Below are positions 25,459 through 35,330 of a stretch of 64,000 nt of DNA, piece after piece; within the stretch, counting starts at the first letter, position 1, and every line of letters starts with the position of its first letter. Below the pieces are notes generated by a model. That model searched no databases, was not told where the DNA came from, and saw nothing but the letters and a program-made list of their open reading frames with translations. The stretch is from Earliella scabrosa. Taxonomy: Eukaryota; Basidiomycota; Agaricomycetes; Polyporales; Polyporaceae. The translations under genes and the position numbers were made by a program. The stretch spans positions 434,001-498,000 of the forward strand of contig JABYQQ010000018.1 of NCBI GenBank assembly GCA_022605405.1, given 5' to 3'.

Positions 25459-26094
25459 CTAAGGGGGATAGGCCTTGCGGCAGTTCTGCACCTGGGTGCT
25501 GTAGACCATCTCGTGTAAGGTATAGTGGGTGCCATCGTTTTCCGGAAGGATGGGAGGAGGGCCACCAGAGCGTTTGGTTCGTCGAGCATGCTGGTGGTAG
25601 TGCAGGAGGACGTTTTTGCGTGAGCATGTCAAGACAACACGGTGGTGCCACGGAATGGGATGAGCGACGAGGAGCTGGCCGTTAACGTTGTAGTAGGCAC
25701 CGGGGGCGAGAATGCTGGCAGCATTCGGAAGATTGGCGGGAACGTATGGGAGATTGGTGAACTGCTGACCTTGGTCATCAGCCGTGATTAGCATGAGCCC
25801 TGGGTTGTCGATCTGCCAATTTGTGGGTTCGTTGTTCGGCTGAGCCCGGAATGCTCGCTCCACGACGGCCACCGAGAGGCCCCAGGTCACGCAGACAACC
25901 CGTACTCTCCGCAACCAGCCAACCGTCCGCCAATAATACTGTAAGTATATATCAGCGGCGGCTTGGTTTCGGAACAGGCTGCCTGTAGAACCGAGGAGGC
26001 GACCGGAACTAGGAACAAGGTCGTCATGATCCTCGTTGTCCGACATGTCGTCCCACATGTTGTCCGACATGTTGTCCGACATGTTGTCCGACAT
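25459..26094 (-). CDS. Hypothetical protein with N-terminal MSDN repeats
   Basis: Not recognised. The start at 26094 is chosen because it opens on a 12-nt repeat coding MSDN; the frame runs 211 residues without intron. After the acidic N-terminus (DNEDHDDLVPSS) come YLQYYWRTVGWLRRVRVVCV, AFRAQPNNEPTNWQIDNPGL and YYNVNGQLLVAHPIPWHH. There is no signal peptide; one moderately hydrophobic segment (VRVVCVTWGLSVAVV) is present. The frame extends upstream to 26157 with other ATG codons. It is divergent from the small frame at 26228. Confidence 0.5.
   Translation of the reverse strand: MSDNMSDNMSDNMWDDMSDNEDHDDLVPSSGRLLGSTGSLFRNQAAADIYLQYYWRTVGWLRRVRVVCVTWGLSVAVVERAFRAQPNNEPTNWQIDNPGLMLITADDQGQQFTNLPYVPANLPNAASILAPGAYYNVNGQLLVAHPIPWHHRVVLTCSRKNVLLHYHQHARRTKRSGGPPPILPENDGTHYTLHEMVYSTQVQNCRKAYPP
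26038..26094 (-). repeat. 12-nt in-frame tandem repeat (ATGTCGGACAAC)
   Basis: About five copies of ATGTCGGACAAC in a row, the fourth changed to ATGTGGGACGAC. Being a multiple of three, it can grow or shrink without breaking the frame. Every unit carries an ATG, so the number of possible starts varies with copy number. Confidence 0.75.
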
Positions 26095-26227
26095 GCAAGC
26101 TCCTGTGAAACATATGTGGGTGATTGGTAGGTGGCAACGAGATGACATAGAACACACCTGAGAATTCGGAGGGTTGAGTGAAGCGCGAACAAGGAACGGG
26201 CAATAACGCCAGCGGAGACCTAGAATA

Positions 26228-26578
26228 GTGGAAGCAATATGTCGGGCGCGACGGTTAGGATCGGTGGGGTCGGAAGCGCGACAACCTTACCGTGATATGA
26301 TCTCTCAAGAGCTTGCGAGACTGGGATTTGACGATACAGCGCTGCACCTTATATACCACCTCCTAAGCGGGCGCTACACTGGCAGCTTGTCGTTCATGGC
26401 AATATTAATCCTAGACCAATTGGAGGTAGATGTCGCACAAGAGCTCGTCAGGGCAATCGGCTCAGTCTTCGCAGCACCGGAGCAGCATGCAAGCGTGCTT
26501 CTCATTGCATCCAGTCTTCCGTGCTATGACTTCTACGACGGTGACGCATTCTTGGCTACGCTCGGCGAAATCATCTGA
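26228..26578 (+). CDS. Small hypothetical protein
   Basis: Not recognised. An open frame of 116 codons, or 93 from the ATG at 26297 (MISQELARLGFDDTALHLIY). It is mostly helical and hydrophobic in the middle (GSLSFMAILILDQL) and ends YDGDAFLATLGEII. No domain or splice evidence. Composition looks protein-like, but chance is possible. Confidence 0.35.
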   Translation: MEAICRARRLGSVGSEARQPYRDMISQELARLGFDDTALHLIYHLLSGRYTGSLSFMAILILDQLEVDVAQELVRAIGSVFAAPEQHASVLLIASSLPCYDFYDGDAFLATLGEII

Positions 26579-27522
26579 GAGGTTCCTGGTACAGTGGAAT
26601 CATAGTCGGCTGATTCTGTTCCACAAGGAGACCCAAATCGAGGTCCAAGAATTGCTCACCTAGTCCTAGCACAGGCCAGGGAGAAGCCCCGACGTGTGAA
26701 TGCGCAGGAGGTCTGGATGTTCCTATTCGCAATTGCATCGCACGGTAGTACTTATGCTGGTCTTCTTCGATCACCTGTCGCAATGTCGCACATCAAAGGG
26801 CTGGGATATACGTCCCCAATAGCCAGCCGCACTGATGAGGATTGCTCGCACAGCCCCTCACAGCCACAACTCGGCAAGAAGCACCTGTTGGTGCCTGACT
26901 CCGTTTCAGCATGAACATCGACTCGGCCCACGACGTGATGACAAGCTGGTTGTCAAAATTATCCATACCTTCCTTGTCGGCCTTTCTGCAGTGGTACGGG
27001 ATCGTGTTTTCTCCGCGCAACAGGGTGGCCAGAGCGTGGGTCTTCTGCTCGTGGTCCCAAGGGCTCATTGTTGTATAGAAGCTGCGAGTCACAAGTTCGT
27101 GTGATTCGAACCACTTATGGTCCCACTAAGAGCTTCCTCATCCATGCGAGTAAGTAGCACGATTGCCGCTACTCTCTCATCACATTCACATACATGGGAA
27201 ACCAGATGCCTCTTATCGCAGCTCTCCAGGAGGGATGGTGTGTGAGATGCTTCTGCTCTTTTCCCGCACGGTGATTCCACGGCATGTGCGCCCTCTCATG
27301 ATTGCGCACATGCCCTGCCCGCAATTGGATGGATGTGAGCTCCAAGCGCAATTGCTCGAGATCTATCGGTGGTGTAGCAAGTTGGAGGCATTCTCAGGCT
27401 CGCCGGTACTCGCGCATTCCGAGGACGCTTGCTACGGGCATAAATTTCACACGAAGAGCCTGCTCTCCTCCCCCCAACGCTCCTCGCCCACCCTTCTCCA
27501 CCCCTCTCACCTCGCCGTACTC
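26579..27522. other. No supported gene
   Basis: Several short frames on both strands, none with a domain, an exon chain or a signal. It should include the promoter of the gene starting at 27523. Confidence 0.4.
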
Positions 27523-28624
27523 ATGAAGGTCTTATCGACCAGCAAGCCTGGGAAGAACACCAAGGTGCTCCCTGTGCTGCCCTCACTTACGCCGCTCACT
27601 GACGTGATACGCTGTAGCCCGTTCCTCTTGCCCGTGGACGTGAGCGCGCTATACTGCCCGAGCGTATCGCTCCTACTCTCCGAGACGTTCACGGGGGTCC
27701 CACTTCATTCTCACACCAACCGCCGGCGTACTTTGTACCACCCCCTGCAACCCCGGTCCCGCCGCCGCCGTCGCCGCCGACTGACACGGCGCCACCCCCA
27801 GCAACGATCAAATCACGACTACGGGGGTCTAGGACGGCTGTCAGAACATTTCTTCTGCCTAAGAAGTCATCTACTCGAACGCCCTCGCCGGCCAAGACGT
27901 CGGAGCCCACGTCGCTCCCACACCACTCTCAGGCATCCCACCCTTCAAGTGCACCCCTCCGTCCGACTCTGCGAGAGCTATACCAGGGGATTGTCCGCTC
28001 AACGTTTCCCAACGTTCGTCCTCGCAGTGACTTCGATCTCATGGAACTGGGCGCTGGGGGCTACGAGGACGTCTCAGAAGAGGACCTCATCGATTGTCTC
28101 GACGAGGATTGGGAGGCATTCGTCGAAGCAATGGGTGGGGATGCAGTACATAGCCTCGGTCTGATTCAACTCAAACTCAACGAACGGCCGCACGTTACGG
28201 GAGTACGTCTTCATCGTATCATAAACCGATCTCCGACCTGACCGGACACCATCTCTAGACCAAGCCTTCCCCTGGAAGCGCGGACGTGATCATCCAGCCA
28301 ATCCCCGGTAGCGAATACTGTCTTCGAATCTGGCCTGGTTCTCTGGAGCGTCGGGAACATTGTGTCGACTTCGTGCTCGCTGAAGACACAAACCGGCCCG
28401 TCGGCCCACCACGACGATACAAACTTTGTGTCGACTCCCCGACGAACCGGCGTTGGTTTGGAATCGGTTTGAAAGCACTGAAAACGCTGGAGGAGATCAT
28501 GGGAGTGCCGAAGTCACAGCGCAAGCCCGAAGAAGTGAAGTTCGTCGTGCTAGATGGGATGTCGTGTGTGTTGACGGGTCCGAAAGGAATAGACGATGTG
28601 CGTATTGATATACCGGTTCGTTAA
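27523..28624 (+). CDS. Orphan family member A of a convergent paralogue pair
   Basis: Not recognised. Exon 1 (27523-27564) encodes MKVLSTSKPGKNTK. A 53-nt intron ends TGTAG at 27617. Exon 2 (27618-28202) holds a Pro-rich region and then LYQGIVRSTFPNVRPRSDFD and WEAFVEAMGGDAV. After a 56-nt intron, exon 3 (28259-28624) encodes PSPGSADVIIQPIPGSEYCL, LRIWPGSLERREHCVDFV and ends GIDDVRIDIPVR. Both introns join in phase 0. The protein is about 330 residues, with a disordered basic/proline-rich first half and a compact C-terminal half. No signal peptide or membrane span. The paralogue at 28824-29732 (-) shares the C-terminal domain and both intron positions. Confidence 0.75.
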
Positions 28625-28823
28625 GTATGGTCATTCTGCCTCGCGCGCCTATCCCGCCTCGCATTATCATGATCGCATACGTACTCGAGCCAATATGATA
28701 GCAGCCATATTTATCTTCAATCGGGGCTCGCGCACGTCGTAGACTGATGCAATCCGGCGCGAATGGTGTTTGAACTCGATGATATATGAATAGCGTACGA
28801 TACAATCACACTCAGGGCCCAGA

Positions 28824-29732
28824 TCATAGATGAAGTACTTGGGGAAGGTCCAGCTCGTCTGCATCAGACGAGTCGAGAGCAGGGGCGCGCACAGGAACGG
28901 TGAAACGCAGGTCCCTGCATCCCGGACGCCGAAGAGTGCAGGTGGTTCCCTCCCGCAACACGAACTTCTCCTCACCAGGAGCAATGCTCGTCTGAGCATG
29001 ACCCCAAAGTCTCTCCAAGGACACGAGACGGACGGCCGGTTGGCAATTCGACCGGTCGGATGTCGTCCAGAGTTCGAATGCAAAAGGAGAGTTGACCGGT
29101 TGTCCCGTCTTGGTGTGTACGAAGTCCATGCAGAATTCCTTCAATGAGACCGAGCCTGGGAAGAGGCGAAGGGAGTAGGAGGAATGAGGGATCGGTCGGA
29201 CGAAGACATGAGGGGTATCTGGCAATGGTTTGGCCTACACGCGAACAGGTTAGACGTCGTCATGGAGACATGCAGTCGAGGACATACGCCAGTGATATTC
29301 TCTCGGACACCCAAGATTGCCTCGGCTCCCGCAATCGCGCTCTCCACTTCACCCATAGCCTCGACTAGTATCGCGAGTTCGCCATCTAACCATGTGTAGA
29401 GATCTGCCGCGGGGCCATTGTATCTGCCATCCGACAAGGCGAGGATGTCGAAGTCGTTTCGTGGGACGAAGGTTGGGAATTTCTTGCGAATAGCGGATAG
29501 CGTGGCCTCGCGTACGGTGCGTTGTGGAAGAAAGTTGCGTGGCGAGGACAGAATGGAGGGTGACGGAGTAGAGGGCGAATGCTGGGTTTCGTTCTTGCGT
29601 GTTCTGAGCCTCTTGGCCTTGCCGTAGGGCTGGTGGCCGATGCGGGAGGCCTAGAGCCTAGTCAGCACGAACCGCTAAGCCGAAACCGGTTTGTCTCACC
29701 TTGGAGTGCGAGTGCGAGCGGATGGAAGACAT
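28824..29732 (-). CDS. Orphan family member B of a convergent paralogue pair
   Basis: Not recognised, but clearly homologous to the gene at 27523-28624. Exon 1 (29700-29732) is MSSIRSHSHSK. Exon 2 (29288-29650) has a basic, Ser/Pro-rich start (IGHQPYGKAKRLRTRKNE), then IRKKFPTFVPRNDFDILALS and LDGELAILVEAMGEVE. Exon 3 (28824-29234) begins AKPLPDTPHVFVRPIPHSSY and continues LRLFPGSVSLKEFCMDFV to FTVPVRAPALDSSDADELDL. Introns are 49 and 53 nt. By eye, 15 of 29 residues are identical across the PIP..CxDFV block. An acidic tail (DSSDADELD) is present only in this copy. About 268 residues. Confidence 0.78.
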
Positions 29733-29761
29733 GGTAGGGATATAGAGTGCAGCGGGGTAAG

Positions 29762-29800
29762 AGGATGAGCGACGAGAGCGACGAGAGCGACGAGAGAGAG
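29762..29800 (-). repeat. Short GAGCGAC-type tandem repeat
   Basis: Repeated GAGCGACGA units lie just upstream of the start of paralogue B, so in its probable 5' leader or promoter. Confidence 0.5.
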
Positions 29801-29868
29801 AGGAGAGTGACGAGACGAGGACAGCGTGTAAGTGCATCAAGAGACGCCGATAGCCGACAGGTTGTGGC

Positions 29869-29892
29869 CGGATTGCTATATATGGCAATCAT
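29869..29892 (-). promoter_or_regulatory. Near-palindromic TATA-containing element upstream of paralogue B
   Basis: GATTGCTATATATGGCAATC is an almost perfect inverted repeat with TATATA at its centre, about 140 bp upstream of the ATG. It could be a TATA box inside a dimer-binding site; the core resembles a CArG-type MADS box. Function is inferred from symmetry only. Confidence 0.35.
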
Positions 29893-32010
29893 GTGACCAC
29901 TTTCCTAGTAATCAGGGACTGCGCCGATATTGGGAAACGAGACTCGTACGTCGGTATCAGAGATAGTACATAGGTATAACTGATCGCAAAGCTATGAGTA
30001 TGGAGTACCGTGAGCCTTGAGGCGGTGTGGCCAGGACTCACCTTGCTTCCGCCCCAGCCGTGGACCGATGGACGCCGTCCGCGGTCGACAAGGGAGCTGA
30101 GATTGGTGGATTTGACCCGTGACGTAGCGAGTCAGCCGCGAGTAATTGATGGGTCACAACGGTGCCAACACTGACAGGGTCCAGCCGAGCAGGGGATATG
30201 AGACATTGACGAAAAACTAAGAAGAACCTGACCAGCAACCTTGTGGCTCAGAAAGCTGACAGCACGGACCACTGTTTGCTGGCCTGAACTCGTCTTCCGC
30301 CAGCTCCAGAACCGTGTTCATCGCCAACGTCAGGTGTGATTGCATACCGCTCGGGGGGAAGGGGGTACGGAAGAGCGTCCGGAGCCCATCTTGAAGTGAC
30401 GATTGTGAGTTTGATGGCGGTCGGTGAGCGAACGGTTGTAAACATCACCAGATCGTTCACAGACCGCCTCCACGCAATGCCAGTCGCTGGACCGGGCCTT
30501 GGGTTCCGCGGTGGCTAATGGTGGGAGGGGGTACCCCGTTCTCTTTCCCGGCCGATTGGCCCATTTTCGGTCTCTCTGCGTAGTTCCGCGTCGACACCCG
30601 ACAGGATTGAATAAGCTAGTATGGGTGCGTTGTACTGCTCCTCGGAGAGAGGCGCAGGCGGCTCATGGTGCGTTGAACGTCTTCGAGATTCAGTAGGAAC
30701 ATCCGACGTCGCGTATTCGAGCGGCGCATGGGGCCAGGTGCTGGACGCGATGAGTGATGAGAGCTCATCACATACTTGGATATGGACTGACCCCATTCAG
30801 TGTCCTAGGTGCACGAAAGATGGTGCTAAAAAGGTACGGGTGAGTGCTCAATTGTACGTCAGGAAGACAAACGTATCCGAGCGTACCAGAGTTCGCGCGC
30901 ATGGAGGGGGTCTGGCTTGACGGATGCGCGCGCGTACATGCAGACGCTAGTGCATGGGAGGGAGGGATGCGGGGGCGAGGCAAGACAGGAAGCTGGAGGG
31001 ACGTACGGTCAGTGACATTTCGTAGCGCACTAAGCGTCTACCGACGATCGCATCGTGCGCGACGCAAATCCAGATCCCGCGAACAGAGAGCAGATGAATT
31101 GGAGCGGCGAGAAGGCGAAGAGGGAGTGAGAGGGAGCAGCCAGTACTGGTGACGTGAGCTCACCGAAGGAGACGAGTAGGAGGGCGAGCTGTATCCCCAG
31201 GCAAGAACAGCGATCAAGGTTGAGAGACGCGATCGAGGGCGGTGAGTAGCCTGAGAGAGCGGGTGAGGCGAGAGCACGAGCGACAGGCAAGCGAAAGAGA
31301 GCTGTAGTGCAGGGAGCTGAGCATGGACAGTGAAGCTTGAAGACGCGTCGAAAGTGAGTTGACCAGGAGTTCACGCCATTTGATTCCTCTTCTCGGCGAC
31401 ATTCAAGTTCTGGGCATATAGGGGTAGGCTATGAGATCCGGGAAGTGTTCATCAACACTGACTGCGAACCCCGAGTTGCGAACATCCACAGGTCCCTCAT
31501 GGGACTCCATAGTCTCAAACTGGTCTTGACGCTCTCGCGTTATCTCGTCTCGACCGAGAGCGACAGTTGTTAGTACTTGGACGAAACAAGCATGCATGGA
31601 AACGTCGTGGGAGTCCATACAATGGAGCAAGACAAGGCCGCCGTCAAAGACGCGGAGATTTGTCGTGGGCTAGACAGACGAGTCTGAGACGCGACTCGGA
31701 CCTGACTCGGACTCGCCGACGGACTCGTGACGAACGGGATCTACGATCGAGGAAAGATCCCGGCAAATTCCGGCGCTCCGTCTAGCGCCTATCCCCTGCG
31801 ACTTCGGACTACTTAGGCTTTAGCCCACACGACGTGCATGGACGAGTATTCTTTCGAGTCATTCCCTCAACTTCCTTTGTGCGTTTCACGCCCATTCTCT
31901 GCCTGCATGTACTAACGTGGCTGCAGTTATTCTCCTTTGACCCAGTTTTTCAAGTTCCTTTGTCTTCATCGCGAACGGTCTTGCAACTTGGGCGCCTGGG
32001 CCGTACTCCG
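29893..32010. other. 2.1 kb without a supported gene
   Basis: Frames are short, overlap antisense and show no domain. It lies between two genes facing away from each other, so it should hold regulatory DNA for both. Confidence 0.4.
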
Positions 32011-32018
32011 TATATATG
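32011..32018 (+). promoter_or_regulatory. TATA-like box
   Basis: TATATATG about 110 nt upstream of the ATG at 32121, a plausible distance for a leader of about 75 nt. Confidence 0.35.
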
Positions 32019-32120
32019 GCCACTGGCCTGACCAGCCATTCCAACATTCTCCCTCCGACGTTCTCTCCTCCATACTCTGCAACCGCACGCATTCTGCCTC
32101 GCACCCTCTGCATAGCCAGC

Positions 32121-32980
32121 ATGGACCAGAGCTCCCAACCCCTCTCTATCCCCCCGACGCTCGACCTCGAGTCGCTCGCCGCCGTTGGCGACATGCAAGC
32201 TGTTATGGAGGCGCCGGTCGCCGCACAGGTCCGTACACCTAGGTTCATATCAGGAGTGCTCGCACTGACCGCACAACGTGCATTCAGTTGACCCCCGAGA
32301 TCGAAGGAAGTCAGGCTCCTGGCGGAATGTTGGTCGCCGAGGAGGGCGAGGGTCGATCCGTACCAGAGACGCCTTATTCGCCTATCTTCAAATTATGGTA
32401 CCCGCATTCACCTCCGCCGCAACCCGAGCCCGAACCCGAGCCGAGCGTCGCCTCTTCCATCGCGAAGCTCACACAGGTCCTGATAGAAGACCGGAGGATC
32501 CTACGCAGCGCACTGGTCGCGCTCACGAACGCCACAGCGTCCATCCATACGAGCGTGATCGCCGGCTATCAGGCTCCCGGAGATGCCTCCCGCTATCAGG
32601 ATTTCGATGCACGCCTTGCCTTGCTCTCCCATTCCGTCGAGGCCAACGAGGAGGCGTACGCCCACGAGTTCACGGGAATCCAGCAGCAGTTTGACACGGT
32701 GTATGGGAAATACGCGGCTCTCTCCTACGAGATGAAGGCCATGTCCAGAGTCTTGGAAGACCTCCGTCGCACGTTGCCCAGCACTGCTGCTTCCTCTGCA
32801 GTCGTGGGCGCGGCGCCTGACGGCCCTCCATCTCTCCTCTCCTTCCCGCATGGCTCACTGGGCTCGGCTGAAGATTGCGGGCAGCTGGGGATCTCGTCGG
32901 AGGCCTCCATCGTTAGCTTCGGGCCGGAGCAGGGGGATGACATCACGATGGGCCCCAAGGTGGAGATGTCCGGCGAGTAG
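32121..32980 (+). CDS. Hypothetical protein with probable helical/coiled-coil core
   Basis: Not recognised. Exon 1 (32121-32228) starts MDQSSQPLSIPPTLDLESLA. A 59-nt intron (GTCCGT..TTCAG) joins in phase to LTPEIEGSQAPGGMLVAEEG at 32288. After a Pro/Glu-rich stretch (PHSPPPQPEPEPEPS) comes a long helical part with heptad-like leucines: ASSIAKLTQVLIEDRRILRS, DARLALLSHSVEANEEAYAH and YEMKAMSRVLEDLRRTL. The tail is acidic and ends GPKVEMSGE. About 266 residues, no signal peptide or membrane span. Likely an intracellular oligomer; partner unknown. Confidence 0.7.
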
Positions 32981-35011
32981 GTGACACTACCCCCGGACCC
33001 GGTGTATAATTGCGCGTGTGTAGACCATGCTCAGAGCTCTTCCGGCCAAGTGGACACTGGGTCGCTGCGTGCGCGGTACCTATAGCTACGTCGGAATGTC
33101 GTTCTGGGCGGTGTTTGAGTGTTAGGTCTTCGTCGACTGTGTATCACTATCCATGTATCCTCTCGTATTGTCATTCTATGAAAGTCGGTGATTCTGGTTC
33201 AAGCTCGTCCCCATCCGCGTGAAGAGGTAGTAGCAGCGCCGTATCCCGCGTGCCGACATGGTTGTTGGCCAAGCGCCTCTCTGACGAGTCATGACGACGT
33301 TCGCCATGATCCTGCGCGTGTCAGACTCTCAACCGCGATCGCTCCGCTCGGAGCGAGTTGAGGACAAGGTGCTCGCGCACCCGCGCACAATGGTAGAGTA
33401 AAGAGCTCCGAGAGCAAGTGGCGGAAGAATACTGACGGCACCCGGCTGCTAGCTATGCAACCCCCAAATTTAAAATTAGCATGGAACCTGATCTGGCTCG
33501 GGTTGTTGAGACCATCACGACAGTCTCTAAGGCGACCCGGGGGACGAGGGGTCGGCGGAGGTACGGGGATAAGTAGACTGTAAACACTGCTAACCCGAAC
33601 CGCCGAACGCGAGCTAACGCTTTGTCTGCTTGTCCTCGATCGTCTCCGTCGTCAGCGACGCCTTCGGGAATGCCGAACCGGCTAAGGCTTTGCAGCCTTT
33701 GCTCGATGACTTCGACAACCGTGATCCGCAAAGCGAAGATTACCGAGGACGGACTTCCGTTGCCCCAGGGGCGATCGCGGAGGCCCGAGGGTGTCCTTGA
33801 ATACGATCGCGTCGGTCTGAGGGTCGAACACCGTTGGAGATCCTCGGATGCATCGAAGGCGATAGAGGGTGCAGCAACGCGGCTATGTCCTGCTGAATTC
33901 CTCGTCCGTCATTGAGACCCTCTCGGACGCGACTCGCTCGGAACATCCTCCAGGCCGTGCGGTGAGCGGACGGCGCCATGTGGTTTTCTCGGAACGGCTG
34001 CATCGCCAGATCCATCGTCAAGTGCGCTTCTCTGACCGCCGTCAGTGTGAATGTCAACTCTAGACATACTATAGGGTCTTCCGCATGACCGCCCACAGTG
34101 TTGAGAGAGAGCGCGGTCAAGCAGAGAGTCGATATCACTGTCATCGGGTGGAGCGCAGCACCCGATGCTCCAGAAACCTTCAACCGTTGCAACCCACCGA
34201 AACCAATACGGCCGTCGGGCCTGTCCGATAGCCTAGGTAGCCCCAGACAGGAACCGTGAAGGGACACAGCCGAGACCGCACGGGGCGCGCGTAGTTGATC
34301 TCAGCGCGGGAGTGCTGAAGACGATCTGCCGGGGGTCGAAGCCGCTTCAGTGAAGTCGTATTTCGTGCAGTAGGAAAGGGAGAACGAACGTCAGCTGCCG
34401 GTGGCACACGCAATCCTGAGCACCGCCAGTGCGTTGTGGTTGCCGATGGACTCTGACCAATATATTGCCCTGTTACGAGAGCCGTCATGGGCGAAGACTC
34501 GAATTGGTCCTCGGGAGGAGACTGGTCACTGTTGGACGCAAGCCGCCAGGCAATCAAAGCGCTCCAGTCTCCCTGTCCAGATCAAGGGAGTTAGCGTCGC
34601 ATCACCGCTCTACATATGCAAGACGAGACTCACATAACACGGTGTGGAGTATGTCACGTATCGAGAACGCCTTGTGTTCATCTCACTTCCATGCCGAGAA
34701 CTTCGTATATAGCGGCCCTACCCGCAAGGTCTCAAACGCGGGCGCGAAGAGTCTTGCAAGTGAGCACTATGCTCGCAAGCGTCCTCCGGCTCGCGCGCCT
34801 CCGTCTCCTCTCCTGGGGGAGGTTGTGAGGGGTCGAGAAGTGCTGACAAGGGTAGTGAAGGACATGACCATGTCGCGGGAGGGAGAGAAGCTGGAAACAA
34901 GGTGAGCGTCATCAATAATTGGGCTTGACACGAAACTCGTCCCGATTACACGTTCAACATGCGCCACCGTTGTGTTGGCGCTAACATCATCCGATAAAGT
35001 ACTGCGAGCAA
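32981..35011. other. 2 kb without a supported gene
   Basis: Minus-strand frames at 33453-33731 and 33740-34267 are the longest, but they have no domain, no consistent splice chain and overlapping plus-strand frames of similar length. Nothing is called. Confidence 0.35.
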
Positions 35012-35330
35012 TCAAACGTTGCTATACTCTTGTATACTTCCAGGAATTTCAAAGCAGATATAGGCAATAGCTGTCCTGAACAGGTAGATCATAGCACACC
35101 CCAGCAACACCATCGGTCCGCCACCTATCGCGAAAATCTGACGACATGCGTGTCAGCACAAACATCACACCCGCACAACAGACATATCAACAGTGACACA
35201 CCTATAACATCGTCGATCTTAGCCTCGAAGTCGACCGCCTCCTTGCGCGGACTGGAACGCTCCCGATTGTCATACGAGCCGAGCAACGCGACTCAGGCGC
35301 TCAATGGTGGCGTCTAAGTTCACGGGGCAG
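35012..35330 (-). CDS. Candidate 3' end of a small membrane protein gene
   Basis: The exon at 35012-35137 encodes IFAIGGGPMVLLGCAMIYLF, a clear membrane-span-like run, then ICFEIPGSIQEYSNV and a stop. It is preceded by an intron with ends GTGTGTC and CGTCAG (35138-35201) and an upstream frame containing KEAVDFEAKIDDVI. The phase across this intron is not settled and no start was found, so the model is partial and could be a relic. Confidence 0.3.

Noticed and set aside
27080..27130. TGGTTCGAATCACA on the minus strand, resembling a tRNA T-loop
   Set aside because: The T-stem does not pair over 5 bp and no D-arm, anticodon arm or acceptor stem could be drawn around it.
27163..28164. 333-codon plus-strand frame through the first part of paralogue A
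   Set aside because: The real gene uses a different phase, shown by homology to paralogue B and matching intron sites; this frame is Arg/His/Ser-rich shadow.
33453..34267. Two consecutive minus-strand frames
   Set aside because: Could not be joined with proper splice sites; composition not convincing.
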